This document shows, piece after piece, positions 1 through 8,890 of a DNA stretch of 64,000 bases. The stretch is from Taklimakanibacter lacteus (lineage in GTDB: Bacteria; Pseudomonadota; Alphaproteobacteria; Rhizobiales; Aestuariivirgaceae). The notes under the pieces are model-generated. The model saw only the letters and a list, made by a program, of their open reading frames with translations. It was not told the origin of the DNA and made no database searches. Made by a program: the position numbers and the translations under genes. The first letter of the stretch is position 1. Each line of letters starts with the position of its first letter. Location of the stretch: NCBI GenBank assembly GCA_003576695.1, contig QOZQ01000006.1, positions 1 through 64,000 on the forward strand. Reading direction: 5' to 3'.

Positions 1-134
1 AAAAACGAAATTGCAAGCTTTTGAGGCCTCAACCCCCCAAAGCATGCAAACTCAATGCCGGCCTTCTTCCGAAAATCGAATCCCAATCAATGGCTTGGAA
101 GTTCTTCACGGACGACTGCTGAATAAGTGCCGTC

Positions 135-194
135 TGGGCAGCTCTGATCGCCTGGATAGAATTTAATAGGCCCCGGCTTTCGCCGGGGTGACGG
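135..194. repeat. Partial copy of dispersed ~100-bp palindromic repeat (family A, right half)
   Basis: The last 24 bases form a hairpin (CCCCGGC, loop TTTC, GCCGGGG) followed by TGACGG. The upstream part (GGGCAGCTCTGATCGCC, then GAATTTAATAGG) resembles the interior of the complete copy at 50900-50999. The left terminal inverted repeat is missing or too diverged to see. It lies just downstream of the GMC oxidoreductase gene. Bases 1-134 hold no gene or motif that I can support. Confidence 0.7.
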
Positions 195-196
195 TT

Positions 197-1792
197 CTAG
201 CTTACGCGATTGCCCTTGAACAGGTCCGAGGCCTTCTCCGCCATGGCGATCGTCGGCGCATTGGTGTTGGACGAGACGAGGCGCGGCATGATCGATGAGT
301 CGCACAGGCGCAGGCCTTCGACGCCATGCACCCGCAGCGTCGCGGGGTCGACCACCGCCATCTCATCGGTGCCCATCTTGCAGGTGCCGACCGGATGATA
401 GGCCGAGCGCGCCACCTGGCGGGCGAAGGCTTCATGGTCGGCCTTGCTGCGGCACTCATCGCCCGGCAGATGCTCGCGCGCCACATATTTGCTGAAGGCG
501 CGGGTGCGGCCGATCTCGCGGCTGATGCGGATCGCATCGACGGCGCGGTCGAGATCGTAAGCTTCGGCGAAGGAATTGGGATCGACCACCGGCGGATCGA
601 GCGGATTGCTGCTTTGAAGCTCGACGAAGCCACGCGAACGCGGCCTTAAGTGATAGGAATTGAGCGTGGCGCCGTTGCCGCCGGGCACCGTGCCCACGCC
701 CTCCTCGACGCCGGCGCCGGGGAGGAAATGGAATTGTAGATCGGGTGTCTTCTCGGCGCGGTCGCTCCACCAGAAAGCGCCACCCTCGACGAGACTTGAG
801 GCGACGGGACCGGTTCGCGCCAGGAGATACTGCACCCCGGCAATCGCCTGCCAGTGCAGCTTCTTGTATTTGTCATAGGAGTGCGGGCCATTGAGCTGCC
901 AGACGATGTCGCTCGCCATATGGTCCTGCAGATTGCGGCCGACGCCCGGCAGGTCCTGCTGGACGGTGATACCTTTGCTCTTGAGATGCGCCGCGGGACC
1001 GATGCCTGAGAGCATCAGCAGCTTGGGCGAGCCGATGGCCCCCGCCGTCACGATGACATCGCGCTCGGCCGCGATGATCGCCTCGCGCCCGTTCTCGATG
1101 ATGGCGACGCCCTTGACGCGGCCCTTCTCGACGACGAGGCGGGTGATGAATTCATTGGTCTTGACGGTGAGATTGGCGCGGCCGAGCGCCGGCTTCAGAT
1201 AGCCGACCGCGGCGCTGCAGCGGCGCGCCCGGCGGATCGTCATCTGATAGACATTGGCGCCTTCCTGATGGCCCGAATTGAAATCGGGATTGCGCGGCAT
1301 GCCGAATTCGACGCAAGCCTCGACAAAGGCCTTGGTCATGGTGTTGGGCTCCTTCAGCGTCGACACGCCGAGCGGACCGCCCTTGCCATGCTCATCGCCA
1401 TCGAGCCGGTCATTGTCTTCCGACTTCACGAAATAGGGCTTGAGTGCTGCCCATGACCAGCCCGCGCAGCCGTCCTCCTTCGCCCAGTGGTCGTAATCCT
1501 CAGGCGCGCCGCGCGTATAGACCTGGGCGTTGATCGAGCTGCCGCCGCCCAGCACGCGCGCTTGCGGATAGACCATCTGGCGCCCGCCGGCATGGCGCGC
1601 CGGCGCCGTCTTGTAGCCCCAGGTGAGCGGCCCGCCGGTCATCTTGAAGAAGCCGCAGGGCATATGGATATAGGGATTGCGGTCGGAGGGACCAGCTTCG
1701 AGCAGCAGCACTTTCGCATTCGCCATCTCGCTCAGGCGTGCCGCCATCACGCATCCCGCCGATCCGCCGCCGACGATCACATAGTCATACAT
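197..1792 (-). CDS. GMC-family FAD oxidoreductase (choline/alcohol dehydrogenase-like)
   Basis: A 531-residue flavoprotein of the glucose-methanol-choline family, which oxidises primary alcohols or polyols with FAD. Residues 1-30 carry the dinucleotide-binding fold (YVIVGGGSAGCVMAARL), followed near residue 80 by the GMC signature VLGGGSSINAQVYTRG. The C-terminal catalytic region has the SAYHPVGTCKMG His motif and a final NAPTIAMAEKASDL segment, typical of the family. Length matches choline dehydrogenase-like members. The ATG at 1792 is the natural start because the FAD fold begins at once. There is no signal peptide, so it is probably cytoplasmic. No betaine genes are adjacent, so the substrate cannot be named; 'choline dehydrogenase' would be over-annotation. 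Confidence 0.9.
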   Translation of the reverse strand: MYDYVIVGGGSAGCVMAARLSEMANAKVLLLEAGPSDRNPYIHMPCGFFKMTGGPLTWGYKTAPARHAGGRQMVYPQARVLGGGSSINAQVYTRGAPEDYDHWAKEDGCAGWSWAALKPYFVKSEDNDRLDGDEHGKGGPLGVSTLKEPNTMTKAFVEACVEFGMPRNPDFNSGHQEGANVYQMTIRRARRCSAAVGYLKPALGRANLTVKTNEFITRLVVEKGRVKGVAIIENGREAIIAAERDVIVTAGAIGSPKLLMLSGIGPAAHLKSKGITVQQDLPGVGRNLQDHMASDIVWQLNGPHSYDKYKKLHWQAIAGVQYLLARTGPVASSLVEGGAFWWSDRAEKTPDLQFHFLPGAGVEEGVGTVPGGNGATLNSYHLRPRSRGFVELQSSNPLDPPVVDPNSFAEAYDLDRAVDAIRISREIGRTRAFSKYVAREHLPGDECRSKADHEAFARQVARSAYHPVGTCKMGTDEMAVVDPATLRVHGVEGLRLCDSSIMPRLVSSNTNAPTIAMAEKASDLFKGNRVS

Positions 1793-1860
1793 GGGAGCCC
1801 ATCACCTCCGCTTTGGCCAACAAGTAACCAAATGGTGCATTAATTGGCAAGAGGCATCAG

Positions 1861-1919
1861 CGCATCGGGCCGAAAAGTGCGAGCGGTTTTCGGATAACCC
1901 GATGCGCAAAAGAGCTAGA
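1861..1919. repeat. Rhizobiales-type palindromic repeat (family B), short copy
   Basis: Core GCATCGGGCCGAAAAGTGCGAGC, then GGTTTTCGGATAACCCGATGCG, in the same arrangement as the opposite-strand copy at 8785-8890. The outer arms CGCATCGGG and CCCGATGCG pair. The CTAG at its end supplies the TAG stop of priA. This family is known to be dispersed in Hyphomicrobiales genomes. Confidence 0.75.
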
Positions 1920-4128
1920 GGAAGCTGTAGGGATCGACGTCGATGGCAAGCCGGAGCGAGCCCTTGGGTTTCACCTCGGCAAGCCAGGCGCGCAGGAAGG
2001 CCTGGACATTGATGCCGCGCCGTGCCCGCACCAGATAGCGCCAGCGATAGAGGCCGCGCACCAGATGCATGGGCGCCGGCGCCGGCCCCAGGAGATGAAC
2101 GCCCTCGCCATAGGGCGCCAGAGGCTGCAGCGACCGGGCGAAGCGTTCGGTCTCGAGCCCGTCGCGCCCCGATATGACGATGGCGGCGAGAAGACCATAG
2201 GGCGGGAGCTCGGCACCCTCGCGCAGGCGCTTCTCTTCGGCGAGGAACCCGTCGCGGTCGCCCTTGGCGAGCGCCTGCATCAGGGGATGCTCGGGCCTGT
2301 AGGTCTGGATCAGCGCGCGCCCTGGCTTCTCGCCGCGCCCGGCGCGCCCGGCCACTTGCGCCATCTGCGCCCAGCTGCGCTCGCCGGCGCGGGGATCGCC
2401 GGAATCGAGCGCCAGATCGGCATCGACGACGCCGACCAGGGTCAGATGCGGGAAGTGATGGCCCTTGGCGACGAGCTGCGTGCCGATGACGAGATTATGC
2501 ACGCCCTCCGACACTTCGCGCAGCGCGTCCTTCAGCAAGGTTCCGCGCGCCAGATCGCTCGACAAGATGGTGAGGCGCGCCTCCGGAAAGCGCTGCGCCA
2601 CTTCCTCCGCCAGTCTTTCGACGCCCGGCCCGCAGGGCACGAGCTTGCCTTGCGTCGCGCATTTGGGGCATTCGGGCGGGATCGGCGTGGTATGGCCGCA
2701 ATGATGGCACATCAGCTGCTTGCGGAAGCGGTGCTCGACCAGCGATGCCGCGCAATTGGGGCAATCGATGCGATGGCCGCAGGCGCGGCACAGGGTCAGG
2801 GGCGCATAGCCGCGCCGGTTGAGGAAGAGCAGGGCCTGATCGCCGCTCGCCAATGTCTCGGCGACCGCCTGGGCCAGGGGTTCCGAAAGCCATGAGCCCG
2901 AAGGCGGCGCGCTGGCGCGCATGTCGATGATATGGCTCGGCGGCAATTCCGCCGCGCCATGGCGGGTATCGAGCCGCACATGGCCATAGCGCCCGCGCTC
3001 GGCATTGACGAGGCTTTCAAGCGACGGCGTGGCGGAGGAGAGAACGACCGGGAACTTGCCGAGCGCGCCATAGACGATCGCCATGTCGCGCGCATGATAG
3101 GGCACGCCGTCTTCCTGCTTGTAGGCGCCCTCATGCTCCTCATCGACGACGATGAGGCCGAGCCTGGCCCAGGGCAGGAACAGGGCCGAGCGCGCGCCGA
3201 CGACGATCTTCGCATTCCCCTGTGCGACGCCGCGCCAGACGCGTTCGCGTTCGCGCGGGCGCATGCCGGAATGCCATTGCGCCGGCGGCGCGCCGAAGCG
3301 GCGCTCGACGCGTTCGATGAATTGCTGGGTGAGCGCGATCTCGGGCAGCAGCAGCAGCACTTGCTGCCCGCCGGCAAGTGCTGCCGCCATGGCCTCGAAA
3401 TAGACTTCCGTCTTGCCGGAGCCGGTGACGCCGTCGAGCAGCTGGGTGCTGTGCCCGCGCCGCGCCACGCTGGCGCGCAGTTCCTTTGCCGCCTCTTCCT
3501 GTTCGCGCGACAGCGAGAGCTTGCCCGCCGCGGGATCGGGCGTGGCGAAGGCGCGATGCGGCGGCAAGGCGACGGCTTCCAGCGCGCCCGCTTTGGCAAG
3601 CGCCTTCACCACCGACGTTCCGACACCCGCGAGCTCAGCCAGCTCCGAGGCCTTCATGGCCGGACCTTCGCGCGCGATCTCGAGCACGCGGGCGCGCTGC
3701 GCCGTGAGCTTCTGCGGACGGATACGGCCGATGCGATAAGCGATCTCTGTCTTCGCATCACCGAAAGCGCCGGGCGCCCTGAGACAGAGGCGCAGCACAT
3801 TGCCCAGGGGCTCGACATAGTAGTTCGCCACCCAGTCGATGAAGGCGCGATGCGTGTCGCTCAAGGGCGGCAGGTCGAATTTCTGCACGACCTCCCGCAA
3901 GGTCTTGCCGCCGCCATCGCCTTCGCTCAGGCGCCAGACACAACCGAGATAGGAGCGGGGCCCGAGCGGCACTTCCACATAGTCGCCAGGCTTCACCGAC
4001 AGGCCGTGCGGCAGGGCATAGGTATAAGGGCCCTCGAGGGCCAGCGGCAGCAGCACATCGGCGGTTTTGGGGGAATCGGCGGACATTGCCGCAGACTTGC
4101 GCCACTTGTCGCCCAGGGACAAGCCCAT
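1915..4128 (-). CDS. priA: Primosomal protein N' (replication restart helicase PriA)
   Basis: PriA recognises abandoned replication forks and reloads DnaB. The 737-residue product has the N-terminal DNA-binding part, a Walker A box (DGVTGSGKTEVYF), a DEEH box (VVDEEHEGAYKQED) and the eight-cysteine zinc module between the helicase lobes (CRACGHRIDCPNCAA, CHHCGHTTPIPPECPKC). The helicase C-domain retains GTQLVAKGHHFP and QVAGRAGR. Conserved sequence begins at about residue 24, so an internal ATG at 4086 is an alternative start; neither start has a clear ribosome-binding site. It is divergent from pabB with only 35 bases between the starts. The TAG stop lies inside a family B repeat. Confidence 0.95.
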   Translation of the reverse strand: MGLSLGDKWRKSAAMSADSPKTADVLLPLALEGPYTYALPHGLSVKPGDYVEVPLGPRSYLGCVWRLSEGDGGGKTLREVVQKFDLPPLSDTHRAFIDWVANYYVEPLGNVLRLCLRAPGAFGDAKTEIAYRIGRIRPQKLTAQRARVLEIAREGPAMKASELAELAGVGTSVVKALAKAGALEAVALPPHRAFATPDPAAGKLSLSREQEEAAKELRASVARRGHSTQLLDGVTGSGKTEVYFEAMAAALAGGQQVLLLLPEIALTQQFIERVERRFGAPPAQWHSGMRPRERERVWRGVAQGNAKIVVGARSALFLPWARLGLIVVDEEHEGAYKQEDGVPYHARDMAIVYGALGKFPVVLSSATPSLESLVNAERGRYGHVRLDTRHGAAELPPSHIIDMRASAPPSGSWLSEPLAQAVAETLASGDQALLFLNRRGYAPLTLCRACGHRIDCPNCAASLVEHRFRKQLMCHHCGHTTPIPPECPKCATQGKLVPCGPGVERLAEEVAQRFPEARLTILSSDLARGTLLKDALREVSEGVHNLVIGTQLVAKGHHFPHLTLVGVVDADLALDSGDPRAGERSWAQMAQVAGRAGRGEKPGRALIQTYRPEHPLMQALAKGDRDGFLAEEKRLREGAELPPYGLLAAIVISGRDGLETERFARSLQPLAPYGEGVHLLGPAPAPMHLVRGLYRWRYLVRARRGINVQAFLRAWLAEVKPKGSLRLAIDVDPYSFL

Positions 4129-4163
4129 GGCAGAAAGGTGACGTAACGCCTATATCACCGCTC

Positions 4164-5543
4164 ATGAAACATGTGCCGCAAGCCCTGGACGAGCCGCTCT
4201 GGCGCGAGGTCGCTTATGCAGATCCGGCAGGCCTCCTCACGCGTTTCTCAGGGCTCAGGGACCTGACCTTCCTCGACAGCGCGATGCAGCAAGGCGAGCT
4301 TGGCCGCTATTCCTATCTCGCCGCCGATCCCTTCGAGACCTTCACGCTGGCGGATGGCGAAAGCGGCGGCGCCGCGCTGGCGCGGCTCGACCGCAGGCTT
4401 ACGCGCTGGAAGCTCGAGCCGGTCGCGGGCCTGCCGCCCTTCCAGGGCGGCTTTGCCGGCTTCATCGCTTATGAACTCGCGCAGCTGCTCGAGCCGCAGA
4501 TCAAGGCGCATACGCCGCCGCCCGATATCCCGCCCATCACGCTGCATGCCTATGACACGGTCATCGCCTTCGATCACCAGACGAGACGCTGCTGGATCAT
4601 TTCGACCGGCTTTCCCGAGACTGATCCGCAAGAACGCATCGCGCGCGCCGAGCAGCGCATCGCCGAGTTCGAGGCCTTGATCCTCTCACCCTCCAAGGGC
4701 TCGCCCGGCCGTCATGTCATCGAATTCTGGCAGTCGAATTTCACGCGCTCCGATTACGAAGCGGCGATCCAGCGCACCATCGACTACATCCTGGCGGGCG
4801 ACATCTTCCAGGCCAATATCTCGCAGCGCTTTTCCGCCGATATTCCGGCGGGCTTCGATCCCCTCGCCTTCTATCTCAATCTGCGTGCCCGCAACCCGGC
4901 CACCTTCGGCGCCTTTCTCGATTATGGCGGGGTTGCGATCGCCTCGAGCTCGCCCGAGCGTCTGATCAGCTTCGACGGCTCGCTGGCCGAAGCGCGCCCG
5001 ATCAAGGGCACGAGGCGGCGCGATGCCGATGCCAATATCGATGCCGAGCTCAAGGCCGAGCTTCTCGCCAGCCGCAAGGACCGCGCCGAGAATGTGATGA
5101 TCGTCGATCTCCTGCGCAACGACCTGTCGCGTGTCGCCGAGCCCGGCACGGTGCAGGTGCCGGTCCTGTGCGGGCTAGAGACCTATGCCTCGGTGCATCA
5201 TTTGACCTCGGTCGTCACCGGGCGCCTCGCGCAAGGCCGGACGCGCGGCGATCTCATCGCCGCCTGTTTCCCGGGCGGCTCGATCACCGGCGCGCCCAAG
5301 ATCCGCGCCCAGGAGATCATTGCCGAGATCGAGCAGCTGCCGCGCAACATCTATTGCGGCTCGATCGGATTCCTGAGCTTCTCAGGCTGCATGGATCTCA
5401 ATATCGCCATCCGCACCGTTCTCTTCCATGCGGGCCAGGCGCATTTCCAGGGCGGCGGCGGCATCACCGCCAAATCGAATCCGGCGGATGAATATGAGGA
5501 GACGCTCGCCAAGGTGAACCGCATCGCCGAGAGCTTCGCATGA
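4164..5543 (+). CDS. pabB: Aminodeoxychorismate synthase component I (PabB)
   Basis: A chorismate-binding enzyme that aminates chorismate to 4-amino-4-deoxychorismate for folate synthesis, using ammonia from PabA. The 459-residue product ends with the chorismate-binding core: SSPERLISFDG, PIKGTRRR, then FPGGSITGAPKIRAQEIIAEIE and GSIGFLSFSGCMDLNIAIRT. The PIKGT motif and the sequence around it fit PabB rather than TrpE. The ATG at 4164 is preferred: translation from 4086 would add 26 residues unrelated to the family and overlap priA. It overlaps pabA by 4 bases (ATGA), so the two are translationally coupled. Confidence 0.92.
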   Translation: MKHVPQALDEPLWREVAYADPAGLLTRFSGLRDLTFLDSAMQQGELGRYSYLAADPFETFTLADGESGGAALARLDRRLTRWKLEPVAGLPPFQGGFAGFIAYELAQLLEPQIKAHTPPPDIPPITLHAYDTVIAFDHQTRRCWIISTGFPETDPQERIARAEQRIAEFEALILSPSKGSPGRHVIEFWQSNFTRSDYEAAIQRTIDYILAGDIFQANISQRFSADIPAGFDPLAFYLNLRARNPATFGAFLDYGGVAIASSSPERLISFDGSLAEARPIKGTRRRDADANIDAELKAELLASRKDRAENVMIVDLLRNDLSRVAEPGTVQVPVLCGLETYASVHHLTSVVTGRLAQGRTRGDLIAACFPGGSITGAPKIRAQEIIAEIEQLPRNIYCGSIGFLSFSGCMDLNIAIRTVLFHAGQAHFQGGGGITAKSNPADEYEETLAKVNRIAESFA

Positions 5544-6103
5544 TCCTCGTCATCGATAATTATGACAGCTTCGTCCACAATGTGACGCGCTATTTGCGCG
5601 AATTGGGCGCCGCGGCCGAGGTCAGGCGCAATGACGCCGTGAAGCCTGACGCCATTTCGGACAATGTGAAGGGCATCGTGATCTCGCCGGGTCCCTGCAC
5701 GCCGCATGAAGCCGGTGTCTCGCTCGATACCGTGCGCAGATTCTCCGGCCGCATTCCCATTCTCGGCATCTGCCTCGGCCATCAATGCATCGGGGAGGCC
5801 TTTGGCGGCAAGGTGAAGCGCGCCAAACGCCCGATGCATGGCGAGGCCTCCGCCATTCGTCACGGCGGAAAGGGCGTGCTCGCGGGACTTCCCGATGGCT
5901 TCAATGCCGGGCGCTACCATTCGCTGATCGTCGAGCTCGACGGCGATGAGCCGCTCGCCGTCACCGCCCGTTCTGATGACGGCGAGATCATGGGGCTCGA
6001 GCACATATCGCATCCGACTTTCGGCGTGCAGTTTCATCCCGAATCGGTGCTGACCGAGCATGGCTACGACATCCTGCGCAACTTCCTCAAGGTGGCGCGA
6101 TGA
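5540..6103 (+). CDS. pabA: Aminodeoxychorismate synthase component II, glutamine amidotransferase
   Basis: A class I glutaminase (187 residues) that supplies ammonia to PabB. The start MILVIDNYDSFVHNVTRYL is the typical TrpG/PabA opening. The catalytic cysteine is in ILGICLGHQCIGEAFGG near residue 79, and the His-Glu pair is in FGVQFHPESVLTEHG near residue 168. TrpG and PabA are hard to tell apart by sequence, and some species share one subunit. The position between pabB and pabC, with 4-base overlaps on both sides, supports PabA here. A shared role in tryptophan synthesis cannot be excluded. Confidence 0.92.
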   Translation: MILVIDNYDSFVHNVTRYLRELGAAAEVRRNDAVKPDAISDNVKGIVISPGPCTPHEAGVSLDTVRRFSGRIPILGICLGHQCIGEAFGGKVKRAKRPMHGEASAIRHGGKGVLAGLPDGFNAGRYHSLIVELDGDEPLAVTARSDDGEIMGLEHISHPTFGVQFHPESVLTEHGYDILRNFLKVAR

Positions 6104-6948
6104 CGGCGGTCGTCTGGTGCAACGGGACGCTCGTCGCGCAATTGCTCAGCCTCGATCCCACCGATCGCGGCTTGCTGCTGGGCGACGGCCTGTTCGAGAC
6201 GCTCGCCGTCTTCAACCATATGCCGATCTGGCAGAGGGATCATCTCGCGCGCCTCGCGGCGGGCGCGGCGCTTCTGGGAATCGACTGCGATCTCTCCTTG
6301 ATCGAGTCCGCTGTCGCCAGCGTGCTTGGTGAAGCCGCACATCCGCATGGCATCCTGCGCATCACGCTGACGCGAGGACCCGGCGTTCGCGGTCTCGCGG
6401 CGGACGGCAAGAGTCCCAGCCTTCTGGTCACGCTGGCGCCATGGAGCGCCGGAACGCTGTTCACACCGGTGAAGCTGACGACATCTCCCATCCGGCGCAA
6501 TGAAACTTCGCCTGCCTCGCGCCTCAAGACCCTGTCCTATGCCGACAACATCCTCGCCGCGCGCGAGGCCGCCGCGGCCGGAGGCGACGATGCGCTTTTC
6601 CTCAACGGCAAAGGCGAAATCGCGGCAACCACCATCGCCAATCTCTTCATCCTGCGGAACGGCCGCCTCGCGACGCCGCCGGAGAGCGCCGGCATTCTGC
6701 CGGGCATTGCCCGCAAGACGCTCATGGCGCTGACGGACGCGGAAGAAAGACCGATCGCGCCCGCCGACCTGCTGCAGGCCGATGCGGTGTTCCTCACCAA
6801 CAGCCTTCGTCTCGTAAGGCCGGTCCATGCTCTTGATGGCACGGCGCTCAATCGCGACGACGCGGCAGTTGCCCGGGTCTTCGAGAAACTGTGCCAATCG
6901 ATTGCCGAAGAATCGGGCATCGATCCGCGCAAGGCCGATGCGCTTTGA
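6100..6948 (+). CDS. pabC: Aminodeoxychorismate lyase (class IV PLP enzyme)
   Basis: A 282-residue fold-type IV PLP protein that would convert aminodeoxychorismate to p-aminobenzoate plus pyruvate, completing the pabBAC operon. The N-terminus has DRGLLLGDGLFETLAVFN. The PLP lysine is expected in ASRLKTLSYADNILAAR near residue 144, and the cofactor-binding GEIAATTIANLFI follows near residue 175. Branched-chain and D-amino-acid aminotransferases share the fold, but the operon overlap with pabA makes PabC the best call. The next gene starts 58 bases downstream. Confidence 0.88.
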   Translation: MTAVVWCNGTLVAQLLSLDPTDRGLLLGDGLFETLAVFNHMPIWQRDHLARLAAGAALLGIDCDLSLIESAVASVLGEAAHPHGILRITLTRGPGVRGLAADGKSPSLLVTLAPWSAGTLFTPVKLTTSPIRRNETSPASRLKTLSYADNILAAREAAAAGGDDALFLNGKGEIAATTIANLFILRNGRLATPPESAGILPGIARKTLMALTDAEERPIAPADLLQADAVFLTNSLRLVRPVHALDGTALNRDDAAVARVFEKLCQSIAEESGIDPRKADAL

Positions 6949-7006
6949 CCTTGTCAGGCCGGAGCATGGGGACTAGTTTGCCGCCGGAACCTGCAAGGAC
7001 AACGTC

Positions 7007-7657
7007 ATGAAATTCTTTGTCGACACTGCCGAAATCAAGGAAATCAAGGAACTCGCCGCCACCGGCCTTCTCGATGGCGTGACCACCAACCCCTCGCTCA
7101 TCGCCAAATCCGGCCGCGATTTCAAAGAGGTGATTGCCGAGATCTGCAATGCGGTGGAAGGCCCGGTCTCAGCCGAGGTGACCGCCCTTGACGCCGACGG
7201 CATGATCACAGAGGGCAGGAAGCTCGCCAAGATCGCCAAGAATGTCGCCGTGAAAGTGCCGCTCACCCTCGACGGGCTGAAGGCCTGCCGCACGCTGAGC
7301 CAGGCCGGCACCATGGTGAATGTGACGCTGTGCTTCAGCGCCAACCAGGCGCTGCTCGCCGCCAAATCCGGCGCCACCTTCATCTCGCCCTTCATCGGCC
7401 GCCTCGACGACATCAATATCGACGGCATGGAGCTCATCCGCGAGATCCGCCAGATCTATGACAATTACGATTTCACCACCGAGATCCTGGCCGCCTCGAT
7501 CCGCACGCCCAATCACGTGAAGGAAGCCGCTCTCATCGGCGCCGATGTGGCGACGGTTCCGCCCGCCGTGCTCAAGGGCCTGGCCAAGCACCCGCTGACC
7601 GACAAGGGCATCGAGTCCTTCATGGCCGACTGGAAGAAGACCGGCCAGTCGATCTGA
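7007..7657 (+). CDS. fsa: Small transaldolase / fructose-6-phosphate aldolase (TalC/Fsa family)
   Basis: A 216-residue single-domain class I aldolase of the transaldolase subfamily. [16 protein letters not shown] and [14 protein letters not shown] form the N-terminal strands. The Schiff-base lysine is in [12 protein letters not shown] near residue 84. [10 protein letters not shown] and [25 protein letters not shown] complete the barrel. The short length separates it from the ~320-residue TalB type. Whether it acts as transaldolase or as F6P aldolase cannot be decided by reading. An AAGGA-like ribosome site precedes the ATG. A complete family A repeat lies 15 bases after the stop. Confidence 0.9.
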   Translation: MKFFVDTAEIKEIKELAATGLLDGVTTNPSLIAKSGRDFKEVIAEICNAVEGPVSAEVTALDADGMITEGRKLAKIAKNVAVKVPLTLDGLKACRTLSQAGTMVNVTLCFSANQALLAAKSGATFISPFIGRLDDINIDGMELIREIRQIYDNYDFTTEILAASIRTPNHVKEAALIGADVATVPPAVLKGLAKHPLTDKGIESFMADWKKTGQSI

Positions 7658-7671
7658 GTCCCACACTCATT

Positions 7672-7772
7672 CGTCACCCCGGCGAAAGCCGGGGCCCCCT
7701 GACTAAAGTCAACCGGGCGGCACTGCCGGCGCTTCACCGATTTAATGGGTCCCGGCTTTCGCCGGGATGACG
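7672..7772. repeat. Complete ~100-bp palindromic repeat, family A copy
   Basis: It begins CGTCACCCCGGCGAAAGCC and ends GGCTTTCGCCGGGATGACG, giving terminal inverted repeats of about 23 bases. Each end is itself a small GC hairpin with a GAAA or TTTC loop. The interior carries CCCCCTGACTA, AACCGGGCGGC and ATTTAATGGG, shared with the copy at 50900-50999. It sits between the aldolase and xerC genes. The terminal palindromes and constant length suggest a MITE- or REP-like unit. Confidence 0.9.
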
Positions 7773-7840
7773 GTTGAGTGTGGAGAGGAGACTCTCCTCA
7801 TCCATGTTATCGTAACCAATTGGGCGTTAGTCTCGGCCGC

Positions 7841-8788
7841 ATGGCCGACTCGCCCGATCTTACCCAGTTCCACGCCGCGCCGGAAACGGCGAAGACCATT
7901 GCGGCGTGGCTCGCCTATTTCAAGACCGAGCGGCGCTCTTCGGCCCATACGATCGAGGCCTATGGCCGCGACATCATGCAGTTCATGGCCTTCCTCGCCG
8001 ATCATCTGGGCGAGGCTCCGGCCATCGCCGACCTGGCTAACCTGACGCCGTCCGATTTCCGCGCTTTCATGGCGCGTCGGCGCAATAAAGGGAGCGGCAG
8101 CCGCACGCTGGCGCGCCAGCTCTCGGCCATCCGCAGCTATTTCCGTTTCCTCGAGCGCCGCAAGATCCTGAGCAACGCCGCCTTGAGCGTCTTGCGCGCG
8201 CCCAAGATTCCGCATGGCGTGCCGAAGCCCTTGACCTCGGCGGCGGCGCGCGATCTCGTCAAGGCTGATGCGCTGGCGGATACGGAAACGCCGCCCTGGG
8301 TCACCGCCCGCGATGCCGCCGTCCTCACTCTGCTCTATGGCTGCGGCCTGCGCATTTCGGAAGCGCTGGGCCTGACGCCGCATGGCGTGGGCCATGATCC
8401 ACTGACCATTCTCGGCAAGGGCGGCAAGACCCGCATCGTTCCGGTTCTGCCGGTGGCGCGCCGGGCGATCGATGCCTATCTGAAGCTCTGCCCGTTCTCG
8501 CTCGATCCCAGGGCGCCGATGTTCCGGGGCGTGAAAGGCGGTCCGCTCAATGCCCGCAATATCCAGCTGCTGATCGCCAGATTGCGCGGCGCGCTGGGCC
8601 TGCCCGATATGGCGACGCCGCATGCTCTGCGCCACTCCTTCGCCAGCCACCTTCTCAGCTCCGGCGCCGATCTGCGCACCATCCAGGAATTGCTCGGCCA
8701 TGCCTCGCTGTCGACGACGCAGGTCTATACCGAGATCAACACCCAGCATCTCCTCGAGCAATATGCCAAGGCGCATCCACGCGCCTAG
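7841..8788 (+). CDS. xerC: Site-specific tyrosine recombinase XerC
   Basis: With XerD it resolves chromosome dimers at dif. The 315-residue product has the N-terminal SAM-like core-binding domain (about residues 18-105) and a catalytic domain with Arg171 (YGCGLRISEAL), the beta-hairpin lysine region (GKGGKTRIVPV), His261 and Arg264 (TPHALRHSFASH), His287 (LLGHASL) and the nucleophile Tyr296 (TTQVYTEI). All catalytic residues are present. Its place in a housekeeping priA/fsa context favours XerC over a phage integrase. The ATG at 7841 is preferred over an upstream ATG at 7778, which abuts the family A repeat. The TAG stop is formed by the edge of a family B repeat. Confidence 0.9.
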   Translation: MADSPDLTQFHAAPETAKTIAAWLAYFKTERRSSAHTIEAYGRDIMQFMAFLADHLGEAPAIADLANLTPSDFRAFMARRRNKGSGSRTLARQLSAIRSYFRFLERRKILSNAALSVLRAPKIPHGVPKPLTSAAARDLVKADALADTETPPWVTARDAAVLTLLYGCGLRISEALGLTPHGVGHDPLTILGKGGKTRIVPVLPVARRAIDAYLKLCPFSLDPRAPMFRGVKGGPLNARNIQLLIARLRGALGLPDMATPHALRHSFASHLLSSGADLRTIQELLGHASLSTTQVYTEINTQHLLEQYAKAHPRA

Positions 8789-8890
8789 AGCGCCGGACGC
8801 TCCGATGGAATCGGCCCGGCACTCTATCTCTTTGATTTGCGCATCGGATTATCCGAAAACCGCTTCGCACTTTTCGGTCCGATGCTCTAG
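8785..8890. repeat. Rhizobiales-type palindromic repeat (family B), full-length copy
   Basis: The unit runs from CTAGAGCGCCGGACG to GTCCGATGCTCTAG and contains GCGCATCGGATTATCCG, then AAAACCGCTTCGCACTTTTC. It resembles the copy at 1861-1919 in inverse orientation. Both CTAG tips are used as stop codons: xerC ends in the left one, and the convergent acetyltransferase gene ends in the right one. Confidence 0.85.

Noticed and set aside
2932-4146. A 404-codon plus-strand frame opposite priA
   Set aside because: Shadow frame. The priA translation has all helicase and zinc motifs, and this frame has none.
4164-6103. Reading pabB-pabA as trpE-trpG (anthranilate synthase)
   Set aside because: The PIKGT motif and the downstream pabC overlap indicate aminodeoxychorismate synthase. 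A shared glutaminase role cannot be excluded.
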